Positions 27,160-35,729 of a stretch of 64,000 nt of DNA are shown one piece after another. The notes beneath the pieces are model-generated. The model was not told the origin of the DNA and searched no databases. It saw only the letters and a list, made by a program, of their open reading frames with translations. Origin of the DNA: Pedomonas sp051304405 (GTDB lineage: Bacteria; Pseudomonadota; Alphaproteobacteria; Sphingomonadales; Sphingomonadaceae); NCBI RefSeq assembly GCF_051304405.1, contig NZ_JBPPGG010000002.1:186001-250000 (forward strand), in the 5' to 3' direction. The position numbers and the translations under genes are program-made. Numbering within the stretch: the first letter of the stretch is position 1; every line of letters begins with the position of its first letter.

Positions 27160-27564
27160 TCAGGCCGGACGAGCCGTAATGAGAACAATTGCCTGCGCCC
27201 AGGGGTGGTCATCGGTCAAGGTGAGATGGATCTCCGCCGTCATTCCGGGAGGGGTGATCGCGGCGAGCCGTGCCGCCGCTCCGCCGGTGAGTGCCAGGGT
27301 CGGCTTGCCGGAGGGCAGGTTGACGACGCCGATGTCCTTGAGGAACACGCCCGCGCGAAAGCCGGTGCCCAGCGCCTTGGCGCAGGCCTCCTTCGCCGCG
27401 AAGCGCTTGGCATAGCTGGCGGCGCGGGTCAGCTCCCGCTTCTCCGACCGGGCGATCTCGATGTCGGTGAACACGCGGTTGATGAACCGCGCGCCGAACC
27501 GGTCCAGCGAGTTCTGAATCCGCTCGATGTTGCAGAGGTCGTTGCCGAGGCCGATGATGGTCAT
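27160..27564 (-). CDS. acpS: Holo-[acyl-carrier-protein] synthase
   Basis: Transfers phosphopantetheine from CoA to acyl carrier protein. 134 residues starting MTIIGLGNDLCNIERI, which holds the magnesium-binding Asp, with the second signature FAAKEACAKALGTGFR. An upstream ATG at 27645 would add 27 unlikely residues. It sits between pdxJ and lepB as usual in alphaproteobacteria. Confidence 0.95.
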   Translation of the reverse strand: MTIIGLGNDLCNIERIQNSLDRFGARFINRVFTDIEIARSEKRELTRAASYAKRFAAKEACAKALGTGFRAGVFLKDIGVVNLPSGKPTLALTGGAAARLAAITPPGMTAEIHLTLTDDHPWAQAIVLITARPA

Positions 27565-27651
27565 GGGGCGTATATATATCTTTTTCCGGGCGTTTTGCAG
27601 GCGGGGCCGGGCCCCTTCCGCAAAAGAGAAGGCCTCTCCCGACAATCCGCC

Positions 27652-28395
27652 TCAGAGCGCCGCCTTGCGGGCCTCGTCCATGGCGGTGCGCATCTGGCGG
27701 ATGGCCTCCGCCAGGCCGACAAACACCGCCTCGCCGATGAGGAAGTGGCCGATGTTCAGCTCCACCACCTGCGGGATGGCGGCGATGGGGCCCACATTGT
27801 CGGTGCGCAGGCCGTGCCCGGCGTGGATTTCAAGGCCCAGCGAGGCGCCGAGCAGGGCCGCCTCGCGCAGACGGGTCAGCTCGGCCTGTTCGGCGGTGCC
27901 GGTGAGGTGGCAGTAGCGCCCGGTGTGCAGCTCGACCACCGGCGCGCCCAGCCGGGCGGCGGCCTCGATCTGGGCGGCCTCGGGCTCGATGAACAGGGAG
28001 ACGCGGATGCCCGCGTCCTTCAGGCGGGCAACGATGGGGCGCAGGTGCTCGAACTGGCCGGCAGCGTCCAGCCCGCCCTCGGTGGTGCGCTCCTGCCGCC
28101 GCTCGGGCACGATGCAGGCGGCGTGGGGGCGGTGGCGCAGCGCGATCTCCACCATCTCCTCGGTGGCCGCCATCTCCAGGTTGAGGGGACGGCGCACCTC
28201 CGCCACCAGACGGGCGATGTCGTCGTCGGAGATGTGGCGGCGATCCTCCCGCAAGTGGGCGGTGATGCCGTCCGCCCCGGCCTCGACGGCGAGCAGCGCC
28301 GCCTTCACCGGGTCAGGATGCGCGCCGCCCCGGGCGTTGCGGATGGTGGCCACATGGTCGATGTTGACGCCGAGACGCTGATAAACTGCCGTCAT
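27652..28395 (-). CDS. pdxJ: Pyridoxine 5'-phosphate synthase
   Basis: Makes pyridoxine 5'-phosphate from deoxyxylulose 5-phosphate and 3-amino-2-oxopropyl phosphate, the last ring-forming step of vitamin B6 synthesis. 247 residues from the ATG at 28395. Family text includes RLGVNIDHVATIRNARGG, the active-site ITAHLREDRRHI, LEMAATEEM and the C-terminal phosphate-binding ELNIGHFLIGEA. A GGGAG site precedes the start. It heads the reverse run pdxJ-acpS-lepB-rnc-era-recO-parC; a 24-bp hairpin array lies about 50 bp upstream. Confidence 0.96.
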   Translation of the reverse strand: MTAVYQRLGVNIDHVATIRNARGGAHPDPVKAALLAVEAGADGITAHLREDRRHISDDDIARLVAEVRRPLNLEMAATEEMVEIALRHRPHAACIVPERRQERTTEGGLDAAGQFEHLRPIVARLKDAGIRVSLFIEPEAAQIEAAARLGAPVVELHTGRYCHLTGTAEQAELTRLREAALLGASLGLEIHAGHGLRTDNVGPIAAIPQVVELNIGHFLIGEAVFVGLAEAIRQMRTAMDEARKAAL

Positions 28396-28446
28396 GATGC
28401 ACTCCCATCCGGTGAACGGTAGCACGTTCATTCTGCAGAGGAACCC

Positions 28447-28542
28447 CGTTCGCGGAGGCGAACATTCACCCGTTCGCGGAGGCGAACATTCACCCGTTCG
28501 CGGAGGCGAACATTCACCCGTTCGCGGAGGCGAACATTCAAT
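28447..28542 (-). repeat. 24-bp tandem hairpin array upstream of pdxJ (four units)
   Basis: CGTTCGCGGAGGCGAACATTCACC is repeated four times without spacers (28447, 28471, 28495, 28519; the last unit ends AT instead of CC). Each unit holds the inverted repeat GTTCGC-GGAG-GCGAAC, and neighbouring units also pair as GCGAAC-N8-GTTCGC. The array ends 51 bp before the pdxJ start codon, so it lies in its promoter or leader. It could be a multi-site operator or a leader RNA structure; the rest of the 339-bp gap holds the copy C element and no gene. Confidence 0.85.
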
Positions 28543-28673
28543 AGCATCCTCCGCATTCCCATTCGTTTTATCGGACGCGTTTCCGGCGCTTGCCTCTGGG
28601 CGGTTTTACCGGCTTCTCCGGGTATCCGGAAGGCACCGCTGCAACTGCCAGACACGGCCAGACGCGGCCCGAT

Positions 28674-28717
28674 AAATCGAACGGGAGGTTGCCAGGAGGG
28701 TCCGAGACCCTCCTGCA
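28674..28717 (-). repeat. Hairpin element copy C, possible pyrE terminator
   Basis: AATCGAACGGGAGGTTGC is followed by CAGGAGGGTC/GACCCTCCTG, a 10-bp stem around CGA. It ends 17 bp past the pyrE stop, and in pyrE's direction an AT-rich run (GGTATTTTTTTCT) comes before the stem rather than after it. Confidence 0.72.
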
Positions 28718-28734
28718 GAAAAAAATACCCCGGC

Positions 28735-29322
28735 TTACGCCTTCAGCCCGCGGCTGCCCGGCTTGATGGCCGGGATGGCGGCCAGTTCGGGCGGCAGCTG
28801 GTCGGGCTGGTAGGTCGGCACATCGAGGCGGATCAGCGGGAAGAAGGGCACGCCCAGATCCACCTTGCCGTTGGAGCGGTCAACCAGCGCACCGGCAGCG
28901 ACGACGCGCCCGCCGTTGGCCTCGATGGTGGCGATGCACTCGCGGGAGGAGAGGCCGGTCGTGACCACGTCCTCCATCATGAACACGCGCGCGCCCGCCG
29001 GGATCTCGAAGCCGCGGCGCAGCTGGAACTGGCCCTCGACCCGTTCGGTGAAGATGCCCTCGACGCCCAGCGCCCGGGCCATTTCGTAGCCGACGACAAC
29101 GCCGCCCATGGCGGGGGAGACGACGAGGTCGATCTGGTCGCGGATCTCGGCGGGGATCGCCGCGGCCAGCGCCTTGCACAGCTTCTCGGCGCGCCGCGGG
29201 TTCTTCAGCACCAGGGCGCATTGCAGGTACATGGGAGACCGCAGGCCCGAGGACAGGATGAAGTGGCCCTCAAGCAGGGCGCCCGCTGCGCGGAATTCGG
29301 CAAGAACCTCGTCGTTCGTCAT
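28735..29322 (-). CDS. pyrE: Orotate phosphoribosyltransferase
   Basis: Joins orotate to PRPP to give OMP in pyrimidine synthesis. 195 residues. The N-terminal GHFILSSGLRSPMYLQC binds orotate, and the PRPP-binding motif is VFMMEDVVTTGLSSRE. The gene starts 14 bp after the rsh stop, so it is likely cotranscribed with rsh, as in other alphaproteobacteria. Confidence 0.96.
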   Translation of the reverse strand: MTNDEVLAEFRAAGALLEGHFILSSGLRSPMYLQCALVLKNPRRAEKLCKALAAAIPAEIRDQIDLVVSPAMGGVVVGYEMARALGVEGIFTERVEGQFQLRRGFEIPAGARVFMMEDVVTTGLSSRECIATIEANGGRVVAAGALVDRSNGKVDLGVPFFPLIRLDVPTYQPDQLPPELAAIPAIKPGSRGLKA

Positions 29323-29336
29323 GGTCTCTACAATCC

Positions 29337-31472
29337 TTACAACCTGATGCGCTCAACCGAGCTGACAACCTGCGCTGCCCTAAGCGCCGCCTGCACCCTT
29401 GTCAAATGGCGCAGGTCGATCACCTCCACGTCCAGCTCGAAGGTGAAGAACTGGCGGTCGCGGTGGGTGAGCTTGAGATTGGCGATATTGGCGTCGCTCT
29501 GGCCGAGAATGGTGGCCACCGTCGCCAGCGCGCCGGGCTCGTTCCGCATCACCACCGCCAGGCGGGTGACGAAACGCTCGGCCCGCTCCGCGTCGCCATG
29601 CCAGCGCAGGTCGATCCACAGCTCCGGCTGGTCGGAGAAGGACTCCAGCGTCTTGCAGTCGATGGCGTGCACATTGACGCCCTGACCGGTCTCGCGAATG
29701 CCGACAATGCGGTCGCCGGGGATGGGGTGGCAGCACTCCGCCAGATGCACGATCGCGCCGGGGGTGAGCCCCTGGATGGACAGCGCCAGCGGCGCGTTGC
29801 CGGACTCGGGCTCGGGGGCGGCCTTGCGGCGGCGCGGCTGCCCGCCGGTCGAGCCGGGCAGGATCGCCTCCATCACCACCTCGTCGGCGAGCTGGTGGCG
29901 GGCGAGGGCCAGATACAGCGCCTCCTCGTCCGGCAGCTTCAGCCGCTCCACCGCGTCGCGGATCGCCCCGTCGGCCAGCGGCACCTTGATGCGCTCGATG
30001 AGCGCATCGAGCAGGCGGCGGCCGAGCGCAATGCCGTCTTCCCGTTCCTTCTGGCGCACATAGCGGCGGATGGCAGAGCGGGCCTTGCCGGTGATGGCGA
30101 AGGTCTCCCACGCCGGGTCCGGCTGCTGGGCGGAGGAGCGCAGGATCTCCACCTGGTCGCCGTTGTTCAGCACCGTGCGCAGCGGCACGACGCGGCCGTT
30201 CACCTTGGCGCCGACGGCGGTGTCGCCGAGGCGGGAGTGGACGGCATAGGCGAAGTCAACCGGCGTCGAGCCTTTCGGCAGCTGGATCAGCTCGCCCTTC
30301 GGGGTGAAGCAGAACACCTGGTCCTGGTACATCGCCATCTTGGTGTGTTCCAGGAACTCCTCCGGGCTGGAGGCGTGTTCGAGGATTTCGAGCAGGTCCT
30401 GAATCCAGGGGGATTGCTGGCCGCTTTCCGGGTGGATGTGCTGCTTGTAGGCCCAGTGGGCGGCAAGGCCCAGTTCCGCCTGGGCGTGCATCTCGCGGGT
30501 GCGGATCTGGATCTCGATGCGCATGCGGCCCGGCCCCATGACCGTGGTGTGGACCGAGCGGTAGCCGTTGCGCTTGGGCGTCGAGATGTAGTCCTTGAAG
30601 CGGCCGGGCACGGTCGGCCAGCGGCCGTGGATGATGCCGAGCGCGCGGTAGACCTCGGGCACCGTCTCGACGATGACGCGGAAGGCGACGATGTCGGAGA
30701 GCTGCTCGAAGCTGATGTCCCGCTCCTGCATCTTCTTCCAGATGGAGTGGGGGCGCTTCTCCCGCCCCAGCACCTCGGCTTCGAGGCCGTGCTGGTGGAG
30801 CAGGTATTCGATGTCCTCGATGACGCGGGGCACCAGGTCGCCTGCCGTCTCGCGCAGCTGGGTCAGGCGCTTGGTGATGGACTCATAGGCCTGAGGCTCG
30901 AGCTCGCGGAACGCGATCTCGGTCATCTCGTCCTTGAATTCGTACATGCCGATGCGCTCGGCCAGCGGCGCGTAGATCTCCAGCGTCTCGCGGGCGATGC
31001 GGCGGCGCTTCTCCTCCTTGGGGATGAAGTGGAGGGTACGCATGTTGTGCAGCCGGTCCGCCAGCTTGACCAGCAGCACGCGGATGTCGTCCGACATGGC
31101 CAGCAGGAACTTGCGGAAGTTCTCGGCCGCGCGCTCGGACTCGGTCTGCGCCTCGATGCGGGAGAGCTTGGTGACGCCGTCCACCAGCCGGGCCACGTCG
31201 GGGCCGAACAGCTGCTCGATCTGCTCGTAGGTGGCGACCGTGTCCTCGATGGTGTCGTGCAGGATGGCGGTGGTGATGGTCTCGCAATCCAGCTTCAGGT
31301 CGGTGAGGATGCCGGCAACCTCGATGGGGTGGGAGAAGTAGGGGTCGCCGCTGGCGCGTTTCTGGGTGCCGTGCGCCTTCATCGAGAAGACGTAGGCGCG
31401 GTTCAGCATATCCTCGTCTGCGTCGGGATCGTAGGATTTTACCTTTTCGACCAGTTCATACTGTCTCAGCAC
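29337..31472 (-). CDS. rsh: Bifunctional (p)ppGpp synthetase/hydrolase (Rsh)
   Basis: The single long RelA/SpoT-type protein of alphaproteobacteria, which makes and breaks the alarmone ppGpp. 711 residues. It has an HD hydrolase domain (SHPIEVAGILTDLKLD, then AILHDTIEDT), a synthetase domain (NGYRSVHTTVMGPGRM, then IQIRTREMHAQAELG), a TGS domain (FCFTPKGELIQLPKGSTPVD) and a C-terminal ACT domain. I chose the GTG at 31472, giving MLRQYELVEKV, which matches the usual start; a TTG at 31484 would sit against the ribosome site. A 265-bp gap with a terminator separates it from rpoZ. Confidence 0.95.
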   Translation of the reverse strand: MLRQYELVEKVKSYDPDADEDMLNRAYVFSMKAHGTQKRASGDPYFSHPIEVAGILTDLKLDCETITTAILHDTIEDTVATYEQIEQLFGPDVARLVDGVTKLSRIEAQTESERAAENFRKFLLAMSDDIRVLLVKLADRLHNMRTLHFIPKEEKRRRIARETLEIYAPLAERIGMYEFKDEMTEIAFRELEPQAYESITKRLTQLRETAGDLVPRVIEDIEYLLHQHGLEAEVLGREKRPHSIWKKMQERDISFEQLSDIVAFRVIVETVPEVYRALGIIHGRWPTVPGRFKDYISTPKRNGYRSVHTTVMGPGRMRIEIQIRTREMHAQAELGLAAHWAYKQHIHPESGQQSPWIQDLLEILEHASSPEEFLEHTKMAMYQDQVFCFTPKGELIQLPKGSTPVDFAYAVHSRLGDTAVGAKVNGRVVPLRTVLNNGDQVEILRSSAQQPDPAWETFAITGKARSAIRRYVRQKEREDGIALGRRLLDALIERIKVPLADGAIRDAVERLKLPDEEALYLALARHQLADEVVMEAILPGSTGGQPRRRKAAPEPESGNAPLALSIQGLTPGAIVHLAECCHPIPGDRIVGIRETGQGVNVHAIDCKTLESFSDQPELWIDLRWHGDAERAERFVTRLAVVMRNEPGALATVATILGQSDANIANLKLTHRDRQFFTFELDVEVIDLRHLTRVQAALRAAQVVSSVERIRL

Positions 31473-31677
31473 GGGGGAACCCAAACCTCACTCGTTACGT
31501 CAGACCCGAGGATGCGGATCCCTCGCCAAATCCCGCCTCTCCGGCCTGCTTATCAGGCGTTAGGTAGCGAATATAAGAGGTCATTTCGAGGGGAACCAGC
31601 CGGGGCAGGCGTATTTTGCGCATTTCTGCAACAGGTGTGGCATGGCCTCTGCGGCCGGACCGATGCCGGGCAGAAAG

Positions 31678-31712
31678 AAAAGAGCCGCCCCGGCAGGTCC
31701 GGGACGGCTCTT
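31678..31712 (-). terminator. Rho-independent terminator between rpoZ and rsh
   Basis: AAAGAGCCGCCCCGG pairs with CCGGGACGGCTCTTT (15-bp stem, one G-C to A/C mismatch) around a CAGGT loop. Read on the reverse strand it follows the rpoZ stop by 24 bp and ends CTCTTTTCTTTC. It suggests that rsh needs its own promoter. Confidence 0.85.
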
Positions 31713-31736
31713 TCGCATCGGTTCTGGCGGGCGGAA

Positions 31737-32084
31737 TCAGTCCTCGCCGCCGTCGTCTTCCTCCACGGCCGGGCGCGGCGGCTGGGACGCGGTGAGGCGC
31801 AGCGCGGCGGCGGAGGCGGCCAGCGAGACCTCCTCGTCCGGGATCTCGTCCTTCACCTCGACGACCTTCTGCATCGACTGGATGAGAGCCTCGCGCAGTT
31901 GCTCCGGCTGGACGGTTTCCTCTGCGATCTCGCGCAGGGCGACAACCGGGTTCTTGTCGCGATCGCGGTCAACCGTCAGCTCGGCACCGCTCGAAATCTG
32001 GCGGGCGCGCTGGGCTGCATAGAGCACCAGGTCGAAGCGGTTGGGAACCTTTTCGACGCAATCCTCAACGGTGACGCGTGCCAT
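31737..32084 (-). CDS. rpoZ: RNA polymerase omega subunit
   Basis: Small RNA polymerase subunit that assists assembly of the beta-prime subunit and forms part of a ppGpp site in E. coli. 115 residues, beginning MARVTVEDCVEKVPNRFDLV, with the conserved AAQRARQISSGAELTVDRD and KNPVVALREIAEETV. The last 15 residues are acidic. It lies next to rsh, the usual arrangement linking it to ppGpp signalling. Confidence 0.97.
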   Translation of the reverse strand: MARVTVEDCVEKVPNRFDLVLYAAQRARQISSGAELTVDRDRDKNPVVALREIAEETVQPEQLREALIQSMQKVVEVKDEIPDEEVSLAASAAALRLTASQPPRPAVEEDDGGED

Positions 32085-32224
32085 GATAGAGCCTCATCTG
32101 AAAACCTTTGGAGAACGGCGGGCGCTAACAGCTTACGGGAGCGGTGTCAAGTCGCAGCCCTTCGGAGTCGGCGCACCATCGCCCAATCTAGTCGGCGTGC
32201 CGGGGCGTGCAAGGGGAAGAATGG

Positions 32225-33466
32225 CTAGCTGACCGGACTGGGCGGCAGATGCTTGAGCGGATCGACCGCCCGACGCCCGCGCCGGATCTCGAAATGCAGC
32301 TGCGGCCGGTCCACCGAGCCGGTCGCCCCGGCCCGGGCGATGGGCTCGCCCGCGCGCACCGTGTCGCCGCGCTTGACCAGCACCGCCTCGTTGTGGGCGT
32401 AGGCCGTCACCCAGCCGTCGCCGTGCTTGATGAGAACGAGCCAGCCGAAACCCTTGAGGCCGTTGTCCGCGTAGGCGACCACGCCCGGCGCGGCGGCGCG
32501 CACGGTCGCGCCTTGCGTGGCGGCGATGTTGATGCCGTCGTTGTGCAGGCCCCCCTGCTTGGGGCCGAAGGTGGAGAGCAGCCGCCCCGTCAGCGGCCAG
32601 GTGAAGGTGCCGGAGAACGCCGCCGGCTCAGGCAGCGGCTTCGGGGCCGCCGCGGCGGTCTGGGTCCCGGGCTTTGCCTGGGCGGCTTGCGGCGTCTGGG
32701 CGGAGGGGGCGGCCGGGGCGGCGGAGGCGGTGCTGCCTGCCGGGCGGGCCGCCAGCTGGCGGGGCGCCTCGCCCGTGCCGAGGGCGGGCGAGGCGGGCAG
32801 GCGCAGGCGCTGGCCCACCCGCACGGCATAGGGCTTTTCCAGATTGTTGAGCCGGGCCAGCGTCGTCAGATCCGTGCCGTAGGCGCGGGAGATGCTGTAG
32901 CCAGTCTCGCCCGGGCGCACCACGTGATAGCGCGCCGCCGGGATGGTGAGGGTCTGGCCCGCCTGCAAGGTGTAGGGCGGCTCCAGATTGTTGGCGACGA
33001 TCAGATCGCGCAGCTCGACCCCGGTGCGGCGGGAAATGGCGAACAGCGTCTCGCCCCGCTGCACCGTGACGGTGCCGCCGCCGACGGTGTGCACGTTGGT
33101 CTGGGCGACGGGAGGCGCGGCGCTTGCCGACGCCGCGCGTGCCGTGCCGGATGCGCCAGACGTGGCGGACCCGGTAGACGTGGTGGACCCGGTCTTCGCG
33201 GCACTGGCGGACTTCGCGGCGGTGGCGGACGTTCCGGTCTTCTTGGCAGAAGTTCCGGTTTTGGCGGACGTTCCCGTCCTGGCAGAGTTGGCCGGTTCGG
33301 CGGGCCGGGTCTGGCTCGCCGCGCGGGCAGGCGGCTGGGTCTTCTGCGCCTGCTCGGCCGCCTGGCGCTGGCGGATCTCGTCATAGCCCGAGACGTAGCC
33401 GGACGTGCAGGCGGACAAGGTCACGAGCGCGGTTGCCGCGAGGATATGTCGGGTGCCTTTCGTCAC
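32225..33466 (-). CDS. nlpD: NlpD-like lipoprotein: two LysM domains and a degenerate M23 domain
   Basis: A 413-residue outer-membrane-type lipoprotein. The lipobox is TLSAC with Cys20. A Thr/Ser/Ala/Lys repeat tract (KTGTSAKTGTSAKK and so on) covers residues 60-110, two LysM domains follow at about 132-176 and 180-223, then a Pro/Ala linker and a C-terminal M23/LytM domain. The M23 site looks degenerate: LHNDGINIAA lacks the usual ligand Asp position, as in E. coli NlpD (KGIDIA), an amidase activator without its own activity. YAHNEAVLVKRG and LHFEIR remain. It would be a candidate activator of the amidase at 2.9 kb. surE lies upstream. Confidence 0.85.
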   Translation of the reverse strand: MTKGTRHILAATALVTLSACTSGYVSGYDEIRQRQAAEQAQKTQPPARAASQTRPAEPANSARTGTSAKTGTSAKKTGTSATAAKSASAAKTGSTTSTGSATSGASGTARAASASAAPPVAQTNVHTVGGGTVTVQRGETLFAISRRTGVELRDLIVANNLEPPYTLQAGQTLTIPAARYHVVRPGETGYSISRAYGTDLTTLARLNNLEKPYAVRVGQRLRLPASPALGTGEAPRQLAARPAGSTASAAPAAPSAQTPQAAQAKPGTQTAAAAPKPLPEPAAFSGTFTWPLTGRLLSTFGPKQGGLHNDGINIAATQGATVRAAAPGVVAYADNGLKGFGWLVLIKHGDGWVTAYAHNEAVLVKRGDTVRAGEPIARAGATGSVDRPQLHFEIRRGRRAVDPLKHLPPSPVS

Positions 33467-33505
33467 GGGCGGAAGTCTAGGGGCAATGCGCCGCCAGAGA
33501 AAGAC

Positions 33506-34279
33506 TTAACCGTTCCGCTGGGCAAAGGCGTTGGTGAGCGCGGCCATGGAGCCACGGTGCGTCAGGTCCAGATGCAGCGGCGTGACCGAAACAAAACGCT
33601 CCCGCACCGCCTTCAGGTCGGTCTCGTGGCCGGGCTCGGAGATCTCGCGGCCAAGGCCGAACCAGTAGTAGGTGAAGCCGCGCACATCGACCCGCTCCTC
33701 GATGAGCGGCTGGCCGTAGTCGCGGAATCCCTGCTCGGTGACGCGCACGCCGCGCACCTCTTCGGCCGGGCAGGGCGGGAAGTTGATGTTGATGAGCACG
33801 TTCTCCGGCCAGCCCGCCGCCAGCAAAGTCTTCAGCACCGGCACCGCATGGGCGCGGGCGGCGGCGAACGCCTCCGTGCCCACGGGCCGCTCGATGGTCG
33901 CCTGCGACAGGGCGACGGAGCGGACGCCCGCCAGCGTGCCTTCCATGGCGGCGGAGACGGTGCCGGAGTAGGTCACGTCCTCCGCCAGGTTCGCGCCCCG
34001 GTTGACGCCGGAGAGGATGAGATCGGGCTTCGGGCCCTCGATCAGCCGGCCAATGGCCATCATCACGCAATCGGTCGGCGTGCCGCGCACGCCGAAACGC
34101 CGCTCCCCGAACCGCTGCACCCGCACCGGATGGGACAGGGAGAGGGAGTGGCCCGCGCCCGACTGCTCCTCGAGCGGGGCCACCACCCAGACATCGTCGC
34201 TCAACTGGCGGGCGATTTCCTCCAGCACCTGAAAGCCGGGCGCGTGGATGCCGTCATCGTTGGTCAGGAGAATGCGCAT
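33506..34279 (-). CDS. surE: 5'/3'-nucleotidase SurE
   Basis: Metal-dependent nucleoside monophosphate phosphatase. 257 residues starting MRILLTNDDGIHAPGF, whose two Asp residues bind the metal, with SGAGHSLSL and LSGVNRGANLAEDVTYSGT as further active-site segments. It is separated from nlpD by 39 bp; the pcm gene that often lies between them elsewhere is absent here. Confidence 0.96.
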   Translation of the reverse strand: MRILLTNDDGIHAPGFQVLEEIARQLSDDVWVVAPLEEQSGAGHSLSLSHPVRVQRFGERRFGVRGTPTDCVMMAIGRLIEGPKPDLILSGVNRGANLAEDVTYSGTVSAAMEGTLAGVRSVALSQATIERPVGTEAFAAARAHAVPVLKTLLAAGWPENVLININFPPCPAEEVRGVRVTEQGFRDYGQPLIEERVDVRGFTYYWFGLGREISEPGHETDLKAVRERFVSVTPLHLDLTHRGSMAALTNAFAQRNG

Positions 34280-34349
34280 GGATCAACTCAACCTCGACTG
34301 GAGCGAAATCATGCGAGGGGCTCGCCCCTCGCGCTCCCTTTCATTTTCA

Positions 34350-34424
34350 GGGCCGCACCCTTCATGGCGGACACGACCCTTTCTGATCGAATGGGAGGTG
34401 CAGGAGGGTTGAGACCCTCCTGCA
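34350..34424 (-). repeat. Hairpin element copy D, possible serS terminator
   Basis: AGGGCCGCACCCTTCATGGC...ACGACCCTTT (a decayed first stem) is followed by GATCGAATGGGAGG and the stem TGCAGGAGGGT/ACCCTCCTGCA (34399-34409 with 34414-34424). It ends 18 bp past the serS stop in serS's direction. It aligns along its full length with copy B. Confidence 0.75.
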
Positions 34425-34442
34425 TGTTGACAACCAACCACC

Positions 34443-35729
34443 CTACGCCTGCGGCTCCAGCCGCTCGATGCCGCCAAGGTACGGCCGCAGGGCTGCTGGA
34501 ATGACCACGCTGCCGTCCGCCTGCTGGTGGTTTTCGAGGATGGCGACCAGGGTGCGGCCGACGGCCAGCCCCGAGCCGTTGAGCGTGTGCACGAAGCGGG
34601 TGTTCTTCTCGTTCTTCGCGCGGGTGCGGGCGTTCATGCGCCGGGCCTGGAAGTCGCCGCAGTTGGAGCAGGAGGAAATCTCGCGGTAGGTGTTCTGGGC
34701 GGGCAGCCACACCTCGATGTCGTAGGTCTTGCGGGCGGAGAAGCCCATGTCTCCCGAGCAGAGCAGCACGGTGCGGTAGGGCAGCTCCAGCTTTTCCAGA
34801 ATGGTCTCGGCGCAGCGGGTCATGCGCTCGTGCTCGGCCTCCGACTCCTCCGGCGTGGTGATGGAGACCAGCTCCACCTTGGTGAACTGGTGCTGGCGGA
34901 TCATGCCGCGGGTGTCGCGCCCGGCCGCGCCCGCCTCGGCGCGGAAGCAGGGGGTGGCGGCGGTGAGGCGCAGCGGCAGGGCCTCGGTCGGCACGATCTC
35001 CTCGCGCACCAGGTTGGTCAGCGACACCTCGGCGGTCGGGATCAGGTAATAGGGGGTCTCGCCGGTGGTCTTGAACAGATCCTCCTCGAACTTGGGCAGC
35101 TGGCCCGTGCCCATCATGGTCTCTGGGCGCACCAGGTAGGGGACGCTGGCCTCGGTGTAGCCATGCTCCCCGGTCTGCACGTCCAGCATGAACTGGGTGA
35201 GGGCCCGCTCCAGCCGGGCGATCTGGCCCTTCAGCACCACAAAGCGCGCACCCGAGAGCCGGGCCCCGGCCTCGAAGTCGAGCCCGAGCCCCGCGCCCAC
35301 GTCCACATGGTCCTTCGGCTCGAAATCGAACGCGCGCGGCGTGCCCCAGCGGCGGATCTCCACGTTGGCGGTCTCGTCCGGTCCTTCCGGCACGTCGGCG
35401 GCGGGCAGGTTGGGGATCTCGGCGAGGCGGGCGTTGAGGCGCGCCTGCACCTGCCGCTCCTTCTCCTCCAGCGCAGGCAGCTTCTCCTTGAGCGCCGCCA
35501 CCTCGGCCATCAGCTCTTGCGCCCGAGCCTCATCCTTCTGCGCCTTGGCCTGGCCAATCAGCTTGGAGGCCTCGTTGCGGCGGGCCTGAGCCTGCTGCAT
35601 CTCGGTGAGGACAGCGCGCAGCTCCTGATCGAGCGCGAGAATCTCGCCGCTCAGCGGGGCGAGACCCCGGCGGGCAAGCCCGGCGTCAAAGCCCTCGGGA
35701 TTTTCACGGATGAAGCGGATGTCGTGCAT
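34443..35729 (-). CDS. serS: Seryl-tRNA synthetase
   Basis: Class II synthetase that charges serine tRNAs (and the tRNA-Sec where present). 428 residues starting MHDIRFIRENPEGFDAGL. The N-terminal long coiled coil (residues about 30-100) binds the tRNA; class II motif 2 is in TPCFRAEAGAAGRDTRGMIRQ (in two parts) and motif 3 in NGSGLAVGRTLVAILENHQ. An upstream in-frame ATG at 35792 would add 21 unlikely residues. Confidence 0.97.
   Translation of the reverse strand: MHDIRFIRENPEGFDAGLARRGLAPLSGEILALDQELRAVLTEMQQAQARRNEASKLIGQAKAQKDEARAQELMAEVAALKEKLPALEEKERQVQARLNARLAEIPNLPAADVPEGPDETANVEIRRWGTPRAFDFEPKDHVDVGAGLGLDFEAGARLSGARFVVLKGQIARLERALTQFMLDVQTGEHGYTEASVPYLVRPETMMGTGQLPKFEEDLFKTTGETPYYLIPTAEVSLTNLVREEIVPTEALPLRLTAATPCFRAEAGAAGRDTRGMIRQHQFTKVELVSITTPEESEAEHERMTRCAETILEKLELPYRTVLLCSGDMGFSARKTYDIEVWLPAQNTYREISSCSNCGDFQARRMNARTRAKNEKNTRFVHTLNGSGLAVGRTLVAILENHQQADGSVVIPAALRPYLGGIERLEPQA

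Noticed and set aside
28447..28542. CRISPR-like array
   Set aside because: Units are adjacent with no spacers, only four copies, and no cas genes are present.
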